In this document: positions 6,886 through 14,498 of the stretch, one piece after another
Position numbering within the stretch: position 1 is the stretch's first letter
Layout of the letters: each line of letters opens with the position of its first letter
Translations under genes and position numbers: made by a program
Notes under the pieces: model-generated
Database searches by the model: none
Told to the model about the DNA's origin: nothing
What the model saw: only the letters and a program-made list of their open reading frames with translations
DNA from: Desulfonema limicola
GTDB taxonomy: Bacteria > Desulfobacterota > Desulfobacteria > Desulfobacterales > DYRC01
NCBI GenBank assembly: GCA_020718925.1
Contig: DYRC01000047.1
Coordinates: 1 to 18,026, forward strand
Direction: 5' to 3'
DNA length: 18,026 nt

Positions 6886-7632
6886 ATGAAATATGCGGGC
6901 ATTGACATCGGCTCCCGAAGCATCAAGCTGGTGGTTGTGGAAAACGGTGAAATTACTGACGTCAGACAAACGGATTCGGGCTTTGACCCGATGACAAACG
7001 CCAAAGCGATTTTAAGTGGCTTGAATTATGACCATATCATGGCAACGGGCTATGGACGGCATTTGTTTGAGGTTGAATCTGACGCGCCGACAGTAACGGA
7101 AATCAAAGCTTACGCGGTCGGCGCGAAAAAAATATTTCCGCAGGTGTCTGCCATTTTAGACATCGGGGGGCAGGACACCAAAGCGATTGCGCTTAACGGT
7201 GCTGGAAAAGTCATCAAATTCGAGATGAATGATCGCTGCGCCGCAGGCACAGGCAAATTTCTTGAAATCATGGCAAAAGCGTTGGGCTATACAATTGAAG
7301 ATTTCGGAACAGAGGCGTTGAAAGCTGCCAAAAGTATTCAAATCAGCAGCATGTGTACGGTCTTTGCCGAATCCGAAGTTACCTCATTGCTGGCAAAAGG
7401 AGAAGATCGGCAAAATATCGCGCTGGGGCTTCATGATGCGGTGATACGCCGGGCAGTCGGAATGCTCAAACGGGTGTCCGTAAGCAATTCGCTTGTTTTT
7501 GCAGGCGGAGTGGCGAAAAATCCCTGTATGGTATCTATGCTGAAAACTGTCTTGCAGCAGGAAATTCTGATTCCTGAAAATCCGCAGATTATAGGAGCAT
7601 TGGGTGCGGCACTGCTTGCGGATAGTCAGTAG
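6886..7632 (+). CDS. Acyl-CoA dehydratase activase (BadF/HgdC family)
   Basis: This family couples ATP hydrolysis to injecting a low-potential electron into a 2-hydroxyacyl-CoA dehydratase or benzoyl-CoA reductase type enzyme. The 248-aa protein has an actin-like ASKHA fold: GIDIGSRSIK (5-14) and DIGGQDTK (92-99) are the two phosphate-binding segments. Cys118 (in NDRCAAGTG) and Cys157 (in SSMCTVFAESE) are the residues that hold the [4Fe-4S] cluster between two monomers in HgdC. The length is that of a single-domain activase. A weak AGG site precedes the ATG. No dehydratase subunit gene is adjacent, so its partner enzyme cannot be named. It is the last gene of the plus-strand run and faces the convergent lipoprotein gene. 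Confidence 0.9.
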   Translation: MKYAGIDIGSRSIKLVVVENGEITDVRQTDSGFDPMTNAKAILSGLNYDHIMATGYGRHLFEVESDAPTVTEIKAYAVGAKKIFPQVSAILDIGGQDTKAIALNGAGKVIKFEMNDRCAAGTGKFLEIMAKALGYTIEDFGTEALKAAKSIQISSMCTVFAESEVTSLLAKGEDRQNIALGLHDAVIRRAVGMLKRVSVSNSLVFAGGVAKNPCMVSMLKTVLQQEILIPENPQIIGALGAALLADSQ

Positions 7633-7643
7633 TATGAACTGAC
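7625..7643. terminator. Possible hairpin between convergent genes
   Basis: GTCAGT (7625-7630) and ACTGAC (7638-7643) form a six-pair stem with a seven-base loop at the activase stop codon, in the 19-base gap before the convergent lipoprotein gene. No T-run follows on either strand, so it may only be a weak transcription barrier. Confidence 0.25.
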
Positions 7644-7651
7644 GGGCTTCA

Positions 7652-8485
7652 TCAGGGATGATCTGCTTTGATAATCGGCACACTTCCGGCTCTGCGGAAG
7701 GAAATTTTTCTTTTTCCCTCCTTTGCATCATCAAATGCCATAGTTCCGGAGATTTCATAAACCCCTGATGATTCATCCAAAATTGCCGCAAGAGACTGTC
7801 CGTTCTTAAAAAAGTTGACCTTCATCGGCATCTCCAGCTTCAGTTTGGTACGAAGCGGAACGGAAATATTTTCGCCGGATCCGGATGCAAATTCTTTTCC
7901 GGCAATATAAATGCTGTATTCCAAGCGTTTCACAGCAAACGCAAACAGATTGTTGTTTTCCAATTCAAGATCGAACATCACCGCAGCATACGTGGTGGAT
8001 ATTTCATTTACCCGTATGGCTTTGAGCGATAATACAGGCGATTTGGGCAGATTGAGCGTCCCCCTTGCCCGATACGGAATACTGAAAGGACCTACTTCTA
8101 CGGAGCCGAAAATATCATATTCCACCTTATCCGCAATGCTTTCAGAAGACTCGGACAAATCAGAATAGCTGATTGTAATCGGCAATTCCAGCTTGCCCAA
8201 GCCCGCTGCCCTCACTCTCAAATCTTTATCCGAAATGCCTTTGATGAATTTTTTATCACTGATATTAAGATGATAGGCAATATTTCTGATACTGAGTCCC
8301 ATCGGATTGGGATTGCTGACGCTGAATTTGAAAACCGCAGTGGCTTCAAACAAAGACATATCGCGCAGTTCCATCAGCTCAAAGCTTACTGTCGGTTTTC
8401 GGATAAGCTCCTGACGAAGCGATGCACAGGATAAAATGCTCATCACTGCCCAGACCAGAATAAACACCGCCATCTTCCGATACAT
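7652..8485 (-). CDS. Lipoprotein with two LEA14-like (WHy) domains
   Basis: This 277-aa protein is a predicted lipoprotein with two tandem LEA-type-2 / water-stress (WHy) beta-sandwich domains. The N-terminus has a signal peptide ending in ILSC, with Cys20 the lipidation site. Domain 1 covers about residues 30-135 and contains FKFSVSNPNPMGLSI; domain 2 covers about 145-260 and repeats the pattern in MFDLELENNNLFAFAV. The start is the second of two close ATG codons (8485): the first lies directly against the GGAG site with no spacing, while the second is six bases away. It is the last gene of a four-gene minus-strand operon. WHy proteins are linked to stress and desiccation protection; a specific function is not established here. 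Confidence 0.8.
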   Translation of the reverse strand: MYRKMAVFILVWAVMSILSCASLRQELIRKPTVSFELMELRDMSLFEATAVFKFSVSNPNPMGLSIRNIAYHLNISDKKFIKGISDKDLRVRAAGLGKLELPITISYSDLSESSESIADKVEYDIFGSVEVGPFSIPYRARGTLNLPKSPVLSLKAIRVNEISTTYAAVMFDLELENNNLFAFAVKRLEYSIYIAGKEFASGSGENISVPLRTKLKLEMPMKVNFFKNGQSLAAILDESSGVYEISGTMAFDDAKEGKRKISFRRAGSVPIIKADHP

Positions 8486-8499
8486 TGCCATCTCCTATG

Positions 8500-9003
8500 T
8501 TAATATTTTTTTCTGACTACATATAACAAATCCGACTTTGTTTCAAGCTTTCTCAGCAATACCAATTCCGTCATAAACACACTGATGGTCAATACATCCA
8601 ACGGTATCCAAAATTTGGGAAGAATCCGATAAAAGCTGAAAACCTTTGCTGACAGCGGATACAGCGGGGCTATGCCGCCGGAAATCATATCGCAAAGCAG
8701 ATGCAGAGTAACAGCAAGCCAGCAGAATAAGGCAAAGCGCATAAAATGTCTGCGATGCCACAGATAGGATAAAATCAGAAGCACAGGAAGTGCAGCAAAG
8801 ACAAACCACAGCGTATGGCTGAAACTGGTCAGCCGGGAATGAAGCCCGATGTGAGGCGTCAGAATATCCGGCAAAATGCCGCAGAATCCGAATACCCACC
8901 GATCCGATACTGAAAACGCCCTTTTCTGAGATTTTGCCGTGCAGACAATATCTGCCGCAGTGGCAATAACCACCGGAATCATTGCATGTGCGCCGATAAA
9001 CAT
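8500..9003 (-). CDS. DUF457/YdjM-like membrane-bound hydrolase-family protein
   Basis: The 167-aa product resembles the DUF457 (YdjM/YbcI) family of small integral membrane proteins with conserved metal-ligand-like residues. These are His6 near the N-terminus, Pro45-Asp46 in GILPDIL, His63 in SFSHTLW, and His101/Asp105 in HLLCDM. Three or four hydrophobic helices can be seen (about 68-82, 90-104 and 135-150). A catalytic activity is annotated for the family by similarity only and is not established. The ATG has GGAG five bases upstream, and the previous gene ends ten bases before the start, so the two are in one operon. It lies between the zinc-ribbon protein and the lipoprotein gene. Confidence 0.75.
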   Translation of the reverse strand: MFIGAHAMIPVVIATAADIVCTAKSQKRAFSVSDRWVFGFCGILPDILTPHIGLHSRLTSFSHTLWFVFAALPVLLILSYLWHRRHFMRFALFCWLAVTLHLLCDMISGGIAPLYPLSAKVFSFYRILPKFWIPLDVLTISVFMTELVLLRKLETKSDLLYVVRKKY

Positions 9004-9013
9004 AATCGCTCCT

Positions 9014-10231
9014 TTACAAGTTTTTTGCCGCAGCCAGAAGATTTTTATGCACCGACATTGTAATATCCGGCTGAATCAGCTCATGGTGTGTGTTTTGAAA
9101 CGGAACATAAACCAATAATGACTGTCTGTGAGTAATCTCAATTTTTCTGAGTTTTTCTTCAAGCATTTTTTTAGGCTTGATAAATCCTGCCAGATGAATC
9201 TTCAAGCTTTGAATCGCCTGAGTATCCGGCAGCGTTACCGGATAAATCGTGCCTTTGGGGAGTTCATGTGCCAATTCATCCTGCGGCTGATACACCGTCA
9301 TGTTATGGGCAAAGCGCAGAAAGCTCTGAGGCTGAACTTTGAACGCAGGCGTCCAGAAATAAAACCGCATATCACTATTTTGTTTTGAAGCGACTTGAGG
9401 CAAATTGGCAACTCTGATCAGATCCGCATACGAATCCAATCTGATTTCCGATACATCAGCGCGTATCCGCCAGAACGGCAGCCACGCCGCATCTTCCCAA
9501 TCAGCAGGTATTGTTGCAAAATCCGGCTTTGTCAAGCCCTGTTCTCCGGTATGCCAGATACAATTGCAATTCAGACAATGCAGCATTAAGGAATTCCGCC
9601 ATCCCTGCAAATCCCAGCCGCAATTCGGACACAGCGCGGCAATAAAGCGAATCCGCCAATCCGGTTTTGATTCCTTTTCTTTTTCAAAACAAACCGGAGC
9701 GCTCGGATACGGCTTGTTCAGCACTGCGTCATAAAGCTTTTCTTCTTTCAGATAAAAGGGCGCGTAAATCACACTTACCGTTTCACCGATAAATTCCTGA
9801 TATAAAACAGGCTTTTTTGATGATTCATCGTTAAAACAATTTATTGCTGTTTCAACCCGAAGCGTCGGTTTGAAAAAATGCCCGGTTGTTTCCGGCGATA
9901 GGAATTGCAATTTCAATGCCTGAGTCCGAAAGCCCAAAGAGATCGGAAAATCAGAAGATTCCACCGCCCGATGGCTCAGATCTGCAAATCGTTCCCGAAT
10001 GCCGTCTGAAAAGCAGGAAAACACCGCGCCTTTCAATCGCCAATAAGGAACATAAAAAATATCCTCATTTTCGGCGTTCTGCGGAATAACATAACGGAAA
10101 AAGTCTTTTTGCACCAGACATGATCTGACTTTGCAATAGCCGCATTGAAACAGCCGGTCAGTTTCTGCTAACTCCGCGGGCGCACCGCATTGAGGGCATT
10201 CATGCCGAATCAGAAAATCAGAGGTTTTCAC
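9014..10231 (-). CDS. Protein with two zinc ribbons, partner of the SPFH protein
   Basis: This 405-aa protein is not a recognised enzyme. Two four-cysteine zinc-ribbon knuckles are visible: C12/C15 with C30/C33 at the N-terminus, and C201/C204 with C219/C222 in the middle. Between and after them are long beta-rich segments with two similar hydrophobic motifs, YVPYWRLKG (about 93) and WLPFWRIRA (about 253), suggesting a duplicated unit. The start is a GTG at 10231 that overlaps the stop of the SPFH gene as GTGA; an in-frame ATG at 10330 would overlap that gene by 103 bases and is rejected. The four-base overlap and shared zinc-ribbon style suggest that it works with the upstream SPFH protein. 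The function is unknown. Confidence 0.75.
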   Translation of the reverse strand: MKTSDFLIRHECPQCGAPAELAETDRLFQCGYCKVRSCLVQKDFFRYVIPQNAENEDIFYVPYWRLKGAVFSCFSDGIRERFADLSHRAVESSDFPISLGFRTQALKLQFLSPETTGHFFKPTLRVETAINCFNDESSKKPVLYQEFIGETVSVIYAPFYLKEEKLYDAVLNKPYPSAPVCFEKEKESKPDWRIRFIAALCPNCGWDLQGWRNSLMLHCLNCNCIWHTGEQGLTKPDFATIPADWEDAAWLPFWRIRADVSEIRLDSYADLIRVANLPQVASKQNSDMRFYFWTPAFKVQPQSFLRFAHNMTVYQPQDELAHELPKGTIYPVTLPDTQAIQSLKIHLAGFIKPKKMLEEKLRKIEITHRQSLLVYVPFQNTHHELIQPDITMSVHKNLLAAAKNL

Positions 10232-11238
10232 AGTTCGCTCTTTTGCCCGCACTGAGGACAGAATTTTACGCCCGGTGCAAGGCTTTTTCCGCATGAGCAT
10301 TGCTTCATTACTGCAAGCGGATGACCGCACTCAGAGCAGAAATTGGCGTCTTTCGGCACAGCGTGCCTGCACGTAGGACATGAAATTCCTGTCGGCGTTG
10401 CCTGAGTTACATATTGAGACATCATCGCAGGCAGTATCAGCCCGATGCCTGCTGCCATAGCACTGTTATCCGCCTCAGCCGCTTTTTCCATCGCCATTGC
10501 CGCTTTCATCTGCAACAGCTTGTTCATATCGTCAAACACGCCGATTCTGCTGCGATCATCAATTGCCTGCTGAACTTCTGTCGGCGGCGTGATGGCATTG
10601 ATATATAACTGCGTCAGTCCGATGCCGAACTGCTTGAAATCTTCTTTAAGCCGCTCACAAAGTCCTTCGGAAATTTCATCATAGCGAGCCGGAAGATTGA
10701 AAATCGAATCCAGATGCTCCCCCAGATATTCATTGAATCGGGACACAATCACGCCGCTCAGATATTCCTCAGCTTCGTCAATCGTATAAATGCTCTGTGT
10801 TCCGATAAGGCTGTTGACAAATACAATCGGCTGAAAAATGCGGATATTGAACGCGCCGAATGCGCGCAGCCGGATAAGCCCTAATTCCGAATCTTTAAAT
10901 GCTACGGGATCGCGCGTTCCCCATTTGCGATTGGCAAAAATTTTGAGGTTGACAAAATATACCTCTGCCCGAAGCGGACTGCTGAATCCCCACGGCATAC
11001 TTGCGATTTTGGTCAGCAGGGGAATGTTAGCGGTCTTTAAGGTATGCTGCCCCGGACCGAACGCGCCTACGGCTTTGCCCTGATAGAAAAAAATCGCGGC
11101 TTGGCTTTCCCGCACGGTCAGTTGTGCGCCGTATTTGATTTCCGCAGAGCCTTGAGCCGGGATGCGATGCGCGATCTGATTGCCGGTTTCATCAAACCAT
11201 TCCAATATTTCCAAAAATATGACGTTGTTTGCGCCCAT
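10228..11238 (-). CDS. SPFH-domain protein with two C-terminal zinc ribbons (YdjI-like)
   Basis: This 336-aa protein matches the YdjI-like group often labelled 'SPFH domain / virion core protein'. Residues 1-240 form the SPFH (band-7) region, beginning with an FLEILEWFDETG segment and containing TVRESQAAIFFYQGK and FGPGQHTL. A helical stretch rich in Ala and Met follows (about 232-275). The C-terminus has two zinc ribbons: C287/C290/C301/C304 and C314/C316/C327/C330. SPFH proteins of this type act in membrane stress and phage-shock-like responses; that role is inferred from the family. The start at 11238 was chosen because GGAGG lies five bases upstream; an ATG eight codons earlier has no such site. 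It is first in a four-gene operon. Confidence 0.85.
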   Translation of the reverse strand: MGANNVIFLEILEWFDETGNQIAHRIPAQGSAEIKYGAQLTVRESQAAIFFYQGKAVGAFGPGQHTLKTANIPLLTKIASMPWGFSSPLRAEVYFVNLKIFANRKWGTRDPVAFKDSELGLIRLRAFGAFNIRIFQPIVFVNSLIGTQSIYTIDEAEEYLSGVIVSRFNEYLGEHLDSIFNLPARYDEISEGLCERLKEDFKQFGIGLTQLYINAITPPTEVQQAIDDRSRIGVFDDMNKLLQMKAAMAMEKAAEADNSAMAAGIGLILPAMMSQYVTQATPTGISCPTCRHAVPKDANFCSECGHPLAVMKQCSCGKSLAPGVKFCPQCGQKSEL

Positions 11239-11265
11239 AGATACCTCCTGACTTACAGACAACTT

Positions 11266-11294
11266 ATATTATCATGTTTGGATTGATGATTCAA
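11266..11294 (-). promoter_or_regulatory. Promoter of the SPFH operon
   Basis: The minus strand shows TTGAAT (11294-11289), a 17-base spacer and TAATAT (11271-11266) preceded by TG one base upstream, an extended -10. It lies about 27 bases before the SPFH start codon and points away from the CRISPR-Cas operon. Confidence 0.6.
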
Positions 11295-11419
11295 TGGGAT
11301 AATGACATACAAAAGCAAACGCATTCGGATTTCTGAAACTTTGTGTGATTCATCAATATCAGTTAAATAAATAATTTATAATTTTGAGATTTCCAGATGT
11401 GTTTGCCCTTGAAAAATGC

Positions 11420-11448
11420 TTGACTCTCTTCTGATTTATCTGTAAATC
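11420..11448 (+). promoter_or_regulatory. Candidate promoter of the type III-A operon
   Basis: TTGACT (11420-11425), a 17-base spacer and TAAATC (11443-11448) lie about 60 bases upstream of cas10. The -35 is close to consensus and the -10 is weak. An alternative -10, a perfect TATAAT at 11377-11382, lacks a good -35. The 11239-11509 gap otherwise holds only AT-rich sequence; no CRISPR repeat or leader was seen in it. Confidence 0.4.
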
Positions 11449-11509
11449 ACAGTTATCGTATTTCAGATGCCCGGAGTTGAATGAATTGAATCTCAGCAGA
11501 GGGGAAGAT

Positions 11510-13816
11510 ATGGAAAATGAACTGAAAAATTTAGTTCTGAGTGCGTTACTTCATGATATAAAAGAAGAAAAATGGGAACCGCTTCGTTCTGCGATTGCCG
11601 AGATTATGTCAGCGCATCGCTATCCTGATAATAAATTCCAAGAAATGTGTCTGACTATTGCAGACCGATTGAGTTCGGGCGTTGAAAAGAATGAACCCGA
11701 AAAGCCTTTTGAAAAAAACCGCTTAATATCAATATTTGACAAAATCAGCCTTCAGCATCATCAATTTAAAGAGCCGGGAAGTGCTTTTTATTCATCAACT
11801 CCGTTAGATGCAAAAACCGAAAGTATATTTCCTTGTATCGCTCAAGCTGAGAGAGAGGCTGATGAATATGAAGAATTACTCAAAGAATTTTGTAAAAAAT
11901 TGGATGAATTAAAAAATATTGATCCTCGCTTTTACATAGACAGCCTGCTTTCTCTTTTGGAGCAATATACTTGGTGTATTCCCCACAAAACCATGTCTGA
12001 TGTTTCCATTTTCGATCATGTCAAGACTACCGCTGCTATTGCTCAGGCATTATTTTTGTATCACAAACATGAAAAGACCGTTCCGCAATGGGAAGATACG
12101 GACAAAAAGTTTATCTTTATGGCTGGCGATCTTTCAGGCATTCAGAATTACATTTTCGGAATCAGCAAAAACAGCGGGAGAGGTGTTTCCAAAATCTTTC
12201 GTGCAAGATCATTTTATCTCCAAGTATTGGTAAAATCTGTGCTGATCGAAATTCAGCAAAGACTCGGCTTGTTTTCAGTATGCAGGCTTATAGACTCAGG
12301 AGGTAAGTTTGTTATTCTTCTGCCCTGCTTAGACTCTGTCAAACAGAAACTTGAACAGATAGACACAGAGATTCAGAACTGGTTCCGTAACAAATTCAAG
12401 GGATTGCTGACGTTGAATCTTGCGTGGCATACAGAGATGAGACAGTCGGATTTTTCCATGGAAAAATTTCAGACAAAGATGGAGGAATCAGAAGAATCCT
12501 TAGAAAAATCAAAACATCGAAAGCTGAATAAAACATTTGCCGCACAAGGTTTTCCGATTAACGAAGGGTATGATGAGCATGAAAATGGTAACTGTGAACT
12601 TTGCAAGATGAATGCAGAAGATGCTGAATCCCGTAAAAAATATAATGAAAAAGAAGGGCTTGAAATTTCGATCTGCCGAGATTGCTGTGATCAAATCGTG
12701 TATATCGGAACACAACTGCCCAAAACTGAATGTCTGATTTATGGAACTGACGGCAAAATTCCTTTATTCGGAAATATCAGTTTAAAACTCTCAACAGAAG
12801 TTCCATCAAAACTGAACAATGTTTTTCATGTGGAAACTCTGCAAGATGGCATGAATTTCACCAGAACCCGCTTGGCTCGGTATTTGCCTGCAATGACATC
12901 TGACGAGTTAAAAGATGAAAAATGGTTCAAAACTTTTGAAACGGAATTAAAAGATTGGAATTTTGGCAGTGATAACCTGCCGCCAAAAACTTTCAACATG
13001 ATTGCTTATAAATCCAAAAAAGAACAAGGGGATAAACTTGTAGGCAGGAGCCTTTTGGGATTTTTAAAAGCAGACGTGGATAATATGGGACTCATATTCA
13101 GCGTAGGCTTGGAAAAAAAGCTTTCGGCAGCACGATTATCTTCCATTTCACGGATGCTCAATATTTTCTTCTCAGAATATCTTGTAGAATTGGCAAAAGA
13201 GGAGTTTCCCGATATTTATGTCGTGTTTGCAGGCGGAGATGATCTTTTTGTGGTAGGTCCTTGGGAACAAACGATTTATTTTGCGATTCGTCTGAGGAAA
13301 AAATTATCTGAATTTTGCTCCGATAATAAAGATATAACAATGTCTGCCGGAATTTTCATTGCAAAGCCCCGATTTCCTATGAGAAAAGCTTTTGAACAGG
13401 TTGAAGAATATCTGAAAGACGCTAAAAATGTACCTGAAAAAGATTCCGTGTCTGTTTTGGGTGAAACCGTCTCATGGCAAAAACTCGGAGAGTTGCTCAA
13501 CCTTGGGGAAAAATTTGATACGGCTATTGAAGACAAAGAAAGAACCCGTTTTTCAACAGCGTTTCTGTATCGTCTTCTGACATATCACAAAATGTATCGG
13601 GATTTTAAGCGCAAGCCGAAGATATTGATGAAAGCCGGGCGTTATCTTTCATTAGCTCATTATGATATTGGCAGAAATATCATAAATGATAAAAAAAATA
13701 ATCAGGAAGAAGTTAAAATGCTGCATCGCATTTTTGCTGTTGGCGTTTCGGAACGACCGGAGCTTGAATATCTGAATATTCCGTTGTTTTATGCGATTAA
13801 CCTGAACAGAGAATAA
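11510..13816 (+). CDS. csm1: Type III-A CRISPR Cas10/Csm1, large subunit with GGDD cyclase
   Basis: Cas10/Csm1 is the signature large subunit of the Csm interference complex. On target RNA binding it makes cyclic oligoadenylate and, when its HD domain is active, cuts DNA. The 768-aa product has: a short N-terminal segment with His15-Asp16 and the ADRLSSG motif (51-57); a first Palm domain with GDLSGIQNYIF (206-216) and RARSFYLQ; a zinc knuckle C362/C365 with C389/C392; and a cyclase Palm with KADVDNMG (D522, D524) and GGDD at 575-578. The cyclase motif is intact. The HD region looks shrunken and lacks the usual Gly-Lys after HD. The ATG at 11510 follows GAGGGG by five bases and is preferred over an in-frame TTG at 11477. 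The csm2-csm5 genes downstream place it in type III-A. Confidence 0.96.
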   Translation: MENELKNLVLSALLHDIKEEKWEPLRSAIAEIMSAHRYPDNKFQEMCLTIADRLSSGVEKNEPEKPFEKNRLISIFDKISLQHHQFKEPGSAFYSSTPLDAKTESIFPCIAQAEREADEYEELLKEFCKKLDELKNIDPRFYIDSLLSLLEQYTWCIPHKTMSDVSIFDHVKTTAAIAQALFLYHKHEKTVPQWEDTDKKFIFMAGDLSGIQNYIFGISKNSGRGVSKIFRARSFYLQVLVKSVLIEIQQRLGLFSVCRLIDSGGKFVILLPCLDSVKQKLEQIDTEIQNWFRNKFKGLLTLNLAWHTEMRQSDFSMEKFQTKMEESEESLEKSKHRKLNKTFAAQGFPINEGYDEHENGNCELCKMNAEDAESRKKYNEKEGLEISICRDCCDQIVYIGTQLPKTECLIYGTDGKIPLFGNISLKLSTEVPSKLNNVFHVETLQDGMNFTRTRLARYLPAMTSDELKDEKWFKTFETELKDWNFGSDNLPPKTFNMIAYKSKKEQGDKLVGRSLLGFLKADVDNMGLIFSVGLEKKLSAARLSSISRMLNIFFSEYLVELAKEEFPDIYVVFAGGDDLFVVGPWEQTIYFAIRLRKKLSEFCSDNKDITMSAGIFIAKPRFPMRKAFEQVEEYLKDAKNVPEKDSVSVLGETVSWQKLGELLNLGEKFDTAIEDKERTRFSTAFLYRLLTYHKMYRDFKRKPKILMKAGRYLSLAHYDIGRNIINDKKNNQEEVKMLHRIFAVGVSERPELEYLNIPLFYAINLNRE

Positions 13817-13817
13817 T

Positions 13818-14498
13818 ATGGAAATCAGACGGGCTGCGCCTGAAGAAATTGCCTATTATCAACAGATTTTATATCCGTTTCAGGATAAAATATTTATGCT
13901 GATTCAATCGGAAATGTTTTATCTGAGCGGCGGCACTTGTTTGTCCCGTTTTTATTATCATCATCGTTTTTCGGATGATCTGGATTTTTTCTTTGATGGC
14001 TATCAGTATTCAAAGGATTATTTTGAACCGGTTTTTCGGGAGATTATTCATCGGATTGAGCCGCACTATCAGATCGAAGTGTCAATCAATTCAACATTCT
14101 TTAAACGGATTTTTGTTTTCTCTGAGCAGACGCCGCTTAAAATGGAGTTTATTTTTGAAAATTATAAGTCAGCAGGAAAACGCCTGAAAACAAGCCACCT
14201 GCTGATTGATTCCAAAGAAAACATAGCGGCGAACAAATTGACAGCGATTCAAGGGCGAAGGTCTCTCAAGGATTTTGTTGATCTGCATTATCTGTTGAAT
14301 GAAATTGACTTTGAGGATGCTGCGGCATGGGCTGAGTACAAGATTGTGCCTTTGGATTACGAAGGATTGCTGACCATGTTTATCGGGGAACAGTTGGAAG
14401 GACAGGTTCTGATGAAACAACCTTTGACAGATGAAGAATTAAACAGCTTTATCAAAGGGTTGACTCGGAAATTATTCCATTATGCAAAACGCTTTTGA
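13818..14498 (+). CDS. AbiEii-family nucleotidyltransferase (toxin-like)
   Basis: This 226-aa protein belongs to the nucleotidyltransferase AbiEii/AbiGii group, known as toxins of type IV-like TA and abortive-infection systems. The active-site motif is complete in outline: LSGGTCLSRFYYHHRFSDDLDFF, with Gly38-Gly39-Thr40 and Asp54-x-Asp56. A candidate third acidic residue is Glu110 in LKMEF, where family members usually carry Asp. The segment IAANKLTAIQGRR (136-148) with KDFVDLHYLL (151-160) is also typical, with Lys140 and Asp152/Asp155 conserved. The start codon comes one base after the cas10 stop, so it is translated together with cas10, and the next gene overlaps it by 17 bases. It is therefore embedded in the CRISPR-Cas operon rather than standing alone. 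Transfer of NMP to tRNA or another RNA is known for relatives but is not shown here. Confidence 0.88.
   Translation: MEIRRAAPEEIAYYQQILYPFQDKIFMLIQSEMFYLSGGTCLSRFYYHHRFSDDLDFFFDGYQYSKDYFEPVFREIIHRIEPHYQIEVSINSTFFKRIFVFSEQTPLKMEFIFENYKSAGKRLKTSHLLIDSKENIAANKLTAIQGRRSLKDFVDLHYLLNEIDFEDAAAWAEYKIVPLDYEGLLTMFIGEQLEGQVLMKQPLTDEELNSFIKGLTRKLFHYAKRF

Noticed and set aside
7384..7791. 135-codon minus-strand frame across the activase and lipoprotein 3' ends
   Set aside because: It overlaps two well-supported genes and shows no motif or ribosome-binding site.
10232..10330. Upstream ATG for the zinc-ribbon gene
   Set aside because: It would overlap the SPFH zinc ribbons by over 100 bases; the GTGA overlap at 10231 is a normal junction and places the first zinc knuckle near the N-terminus.
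11477..11509. TTG start of cas10 eleven codons upstream
   Set aside because: GGAG lies directly beside the TTG without spacing, while the ATG at 11510 has GAGGGG at normal distance.
11239..11509. Intergenic region checked as a CRISPR array or leader
   Set aside because: No regularly spaced repeats of 25-40 bases are present; only AT-rich sequence, two promoters and short chance repeats such as TTGAAT pairs.
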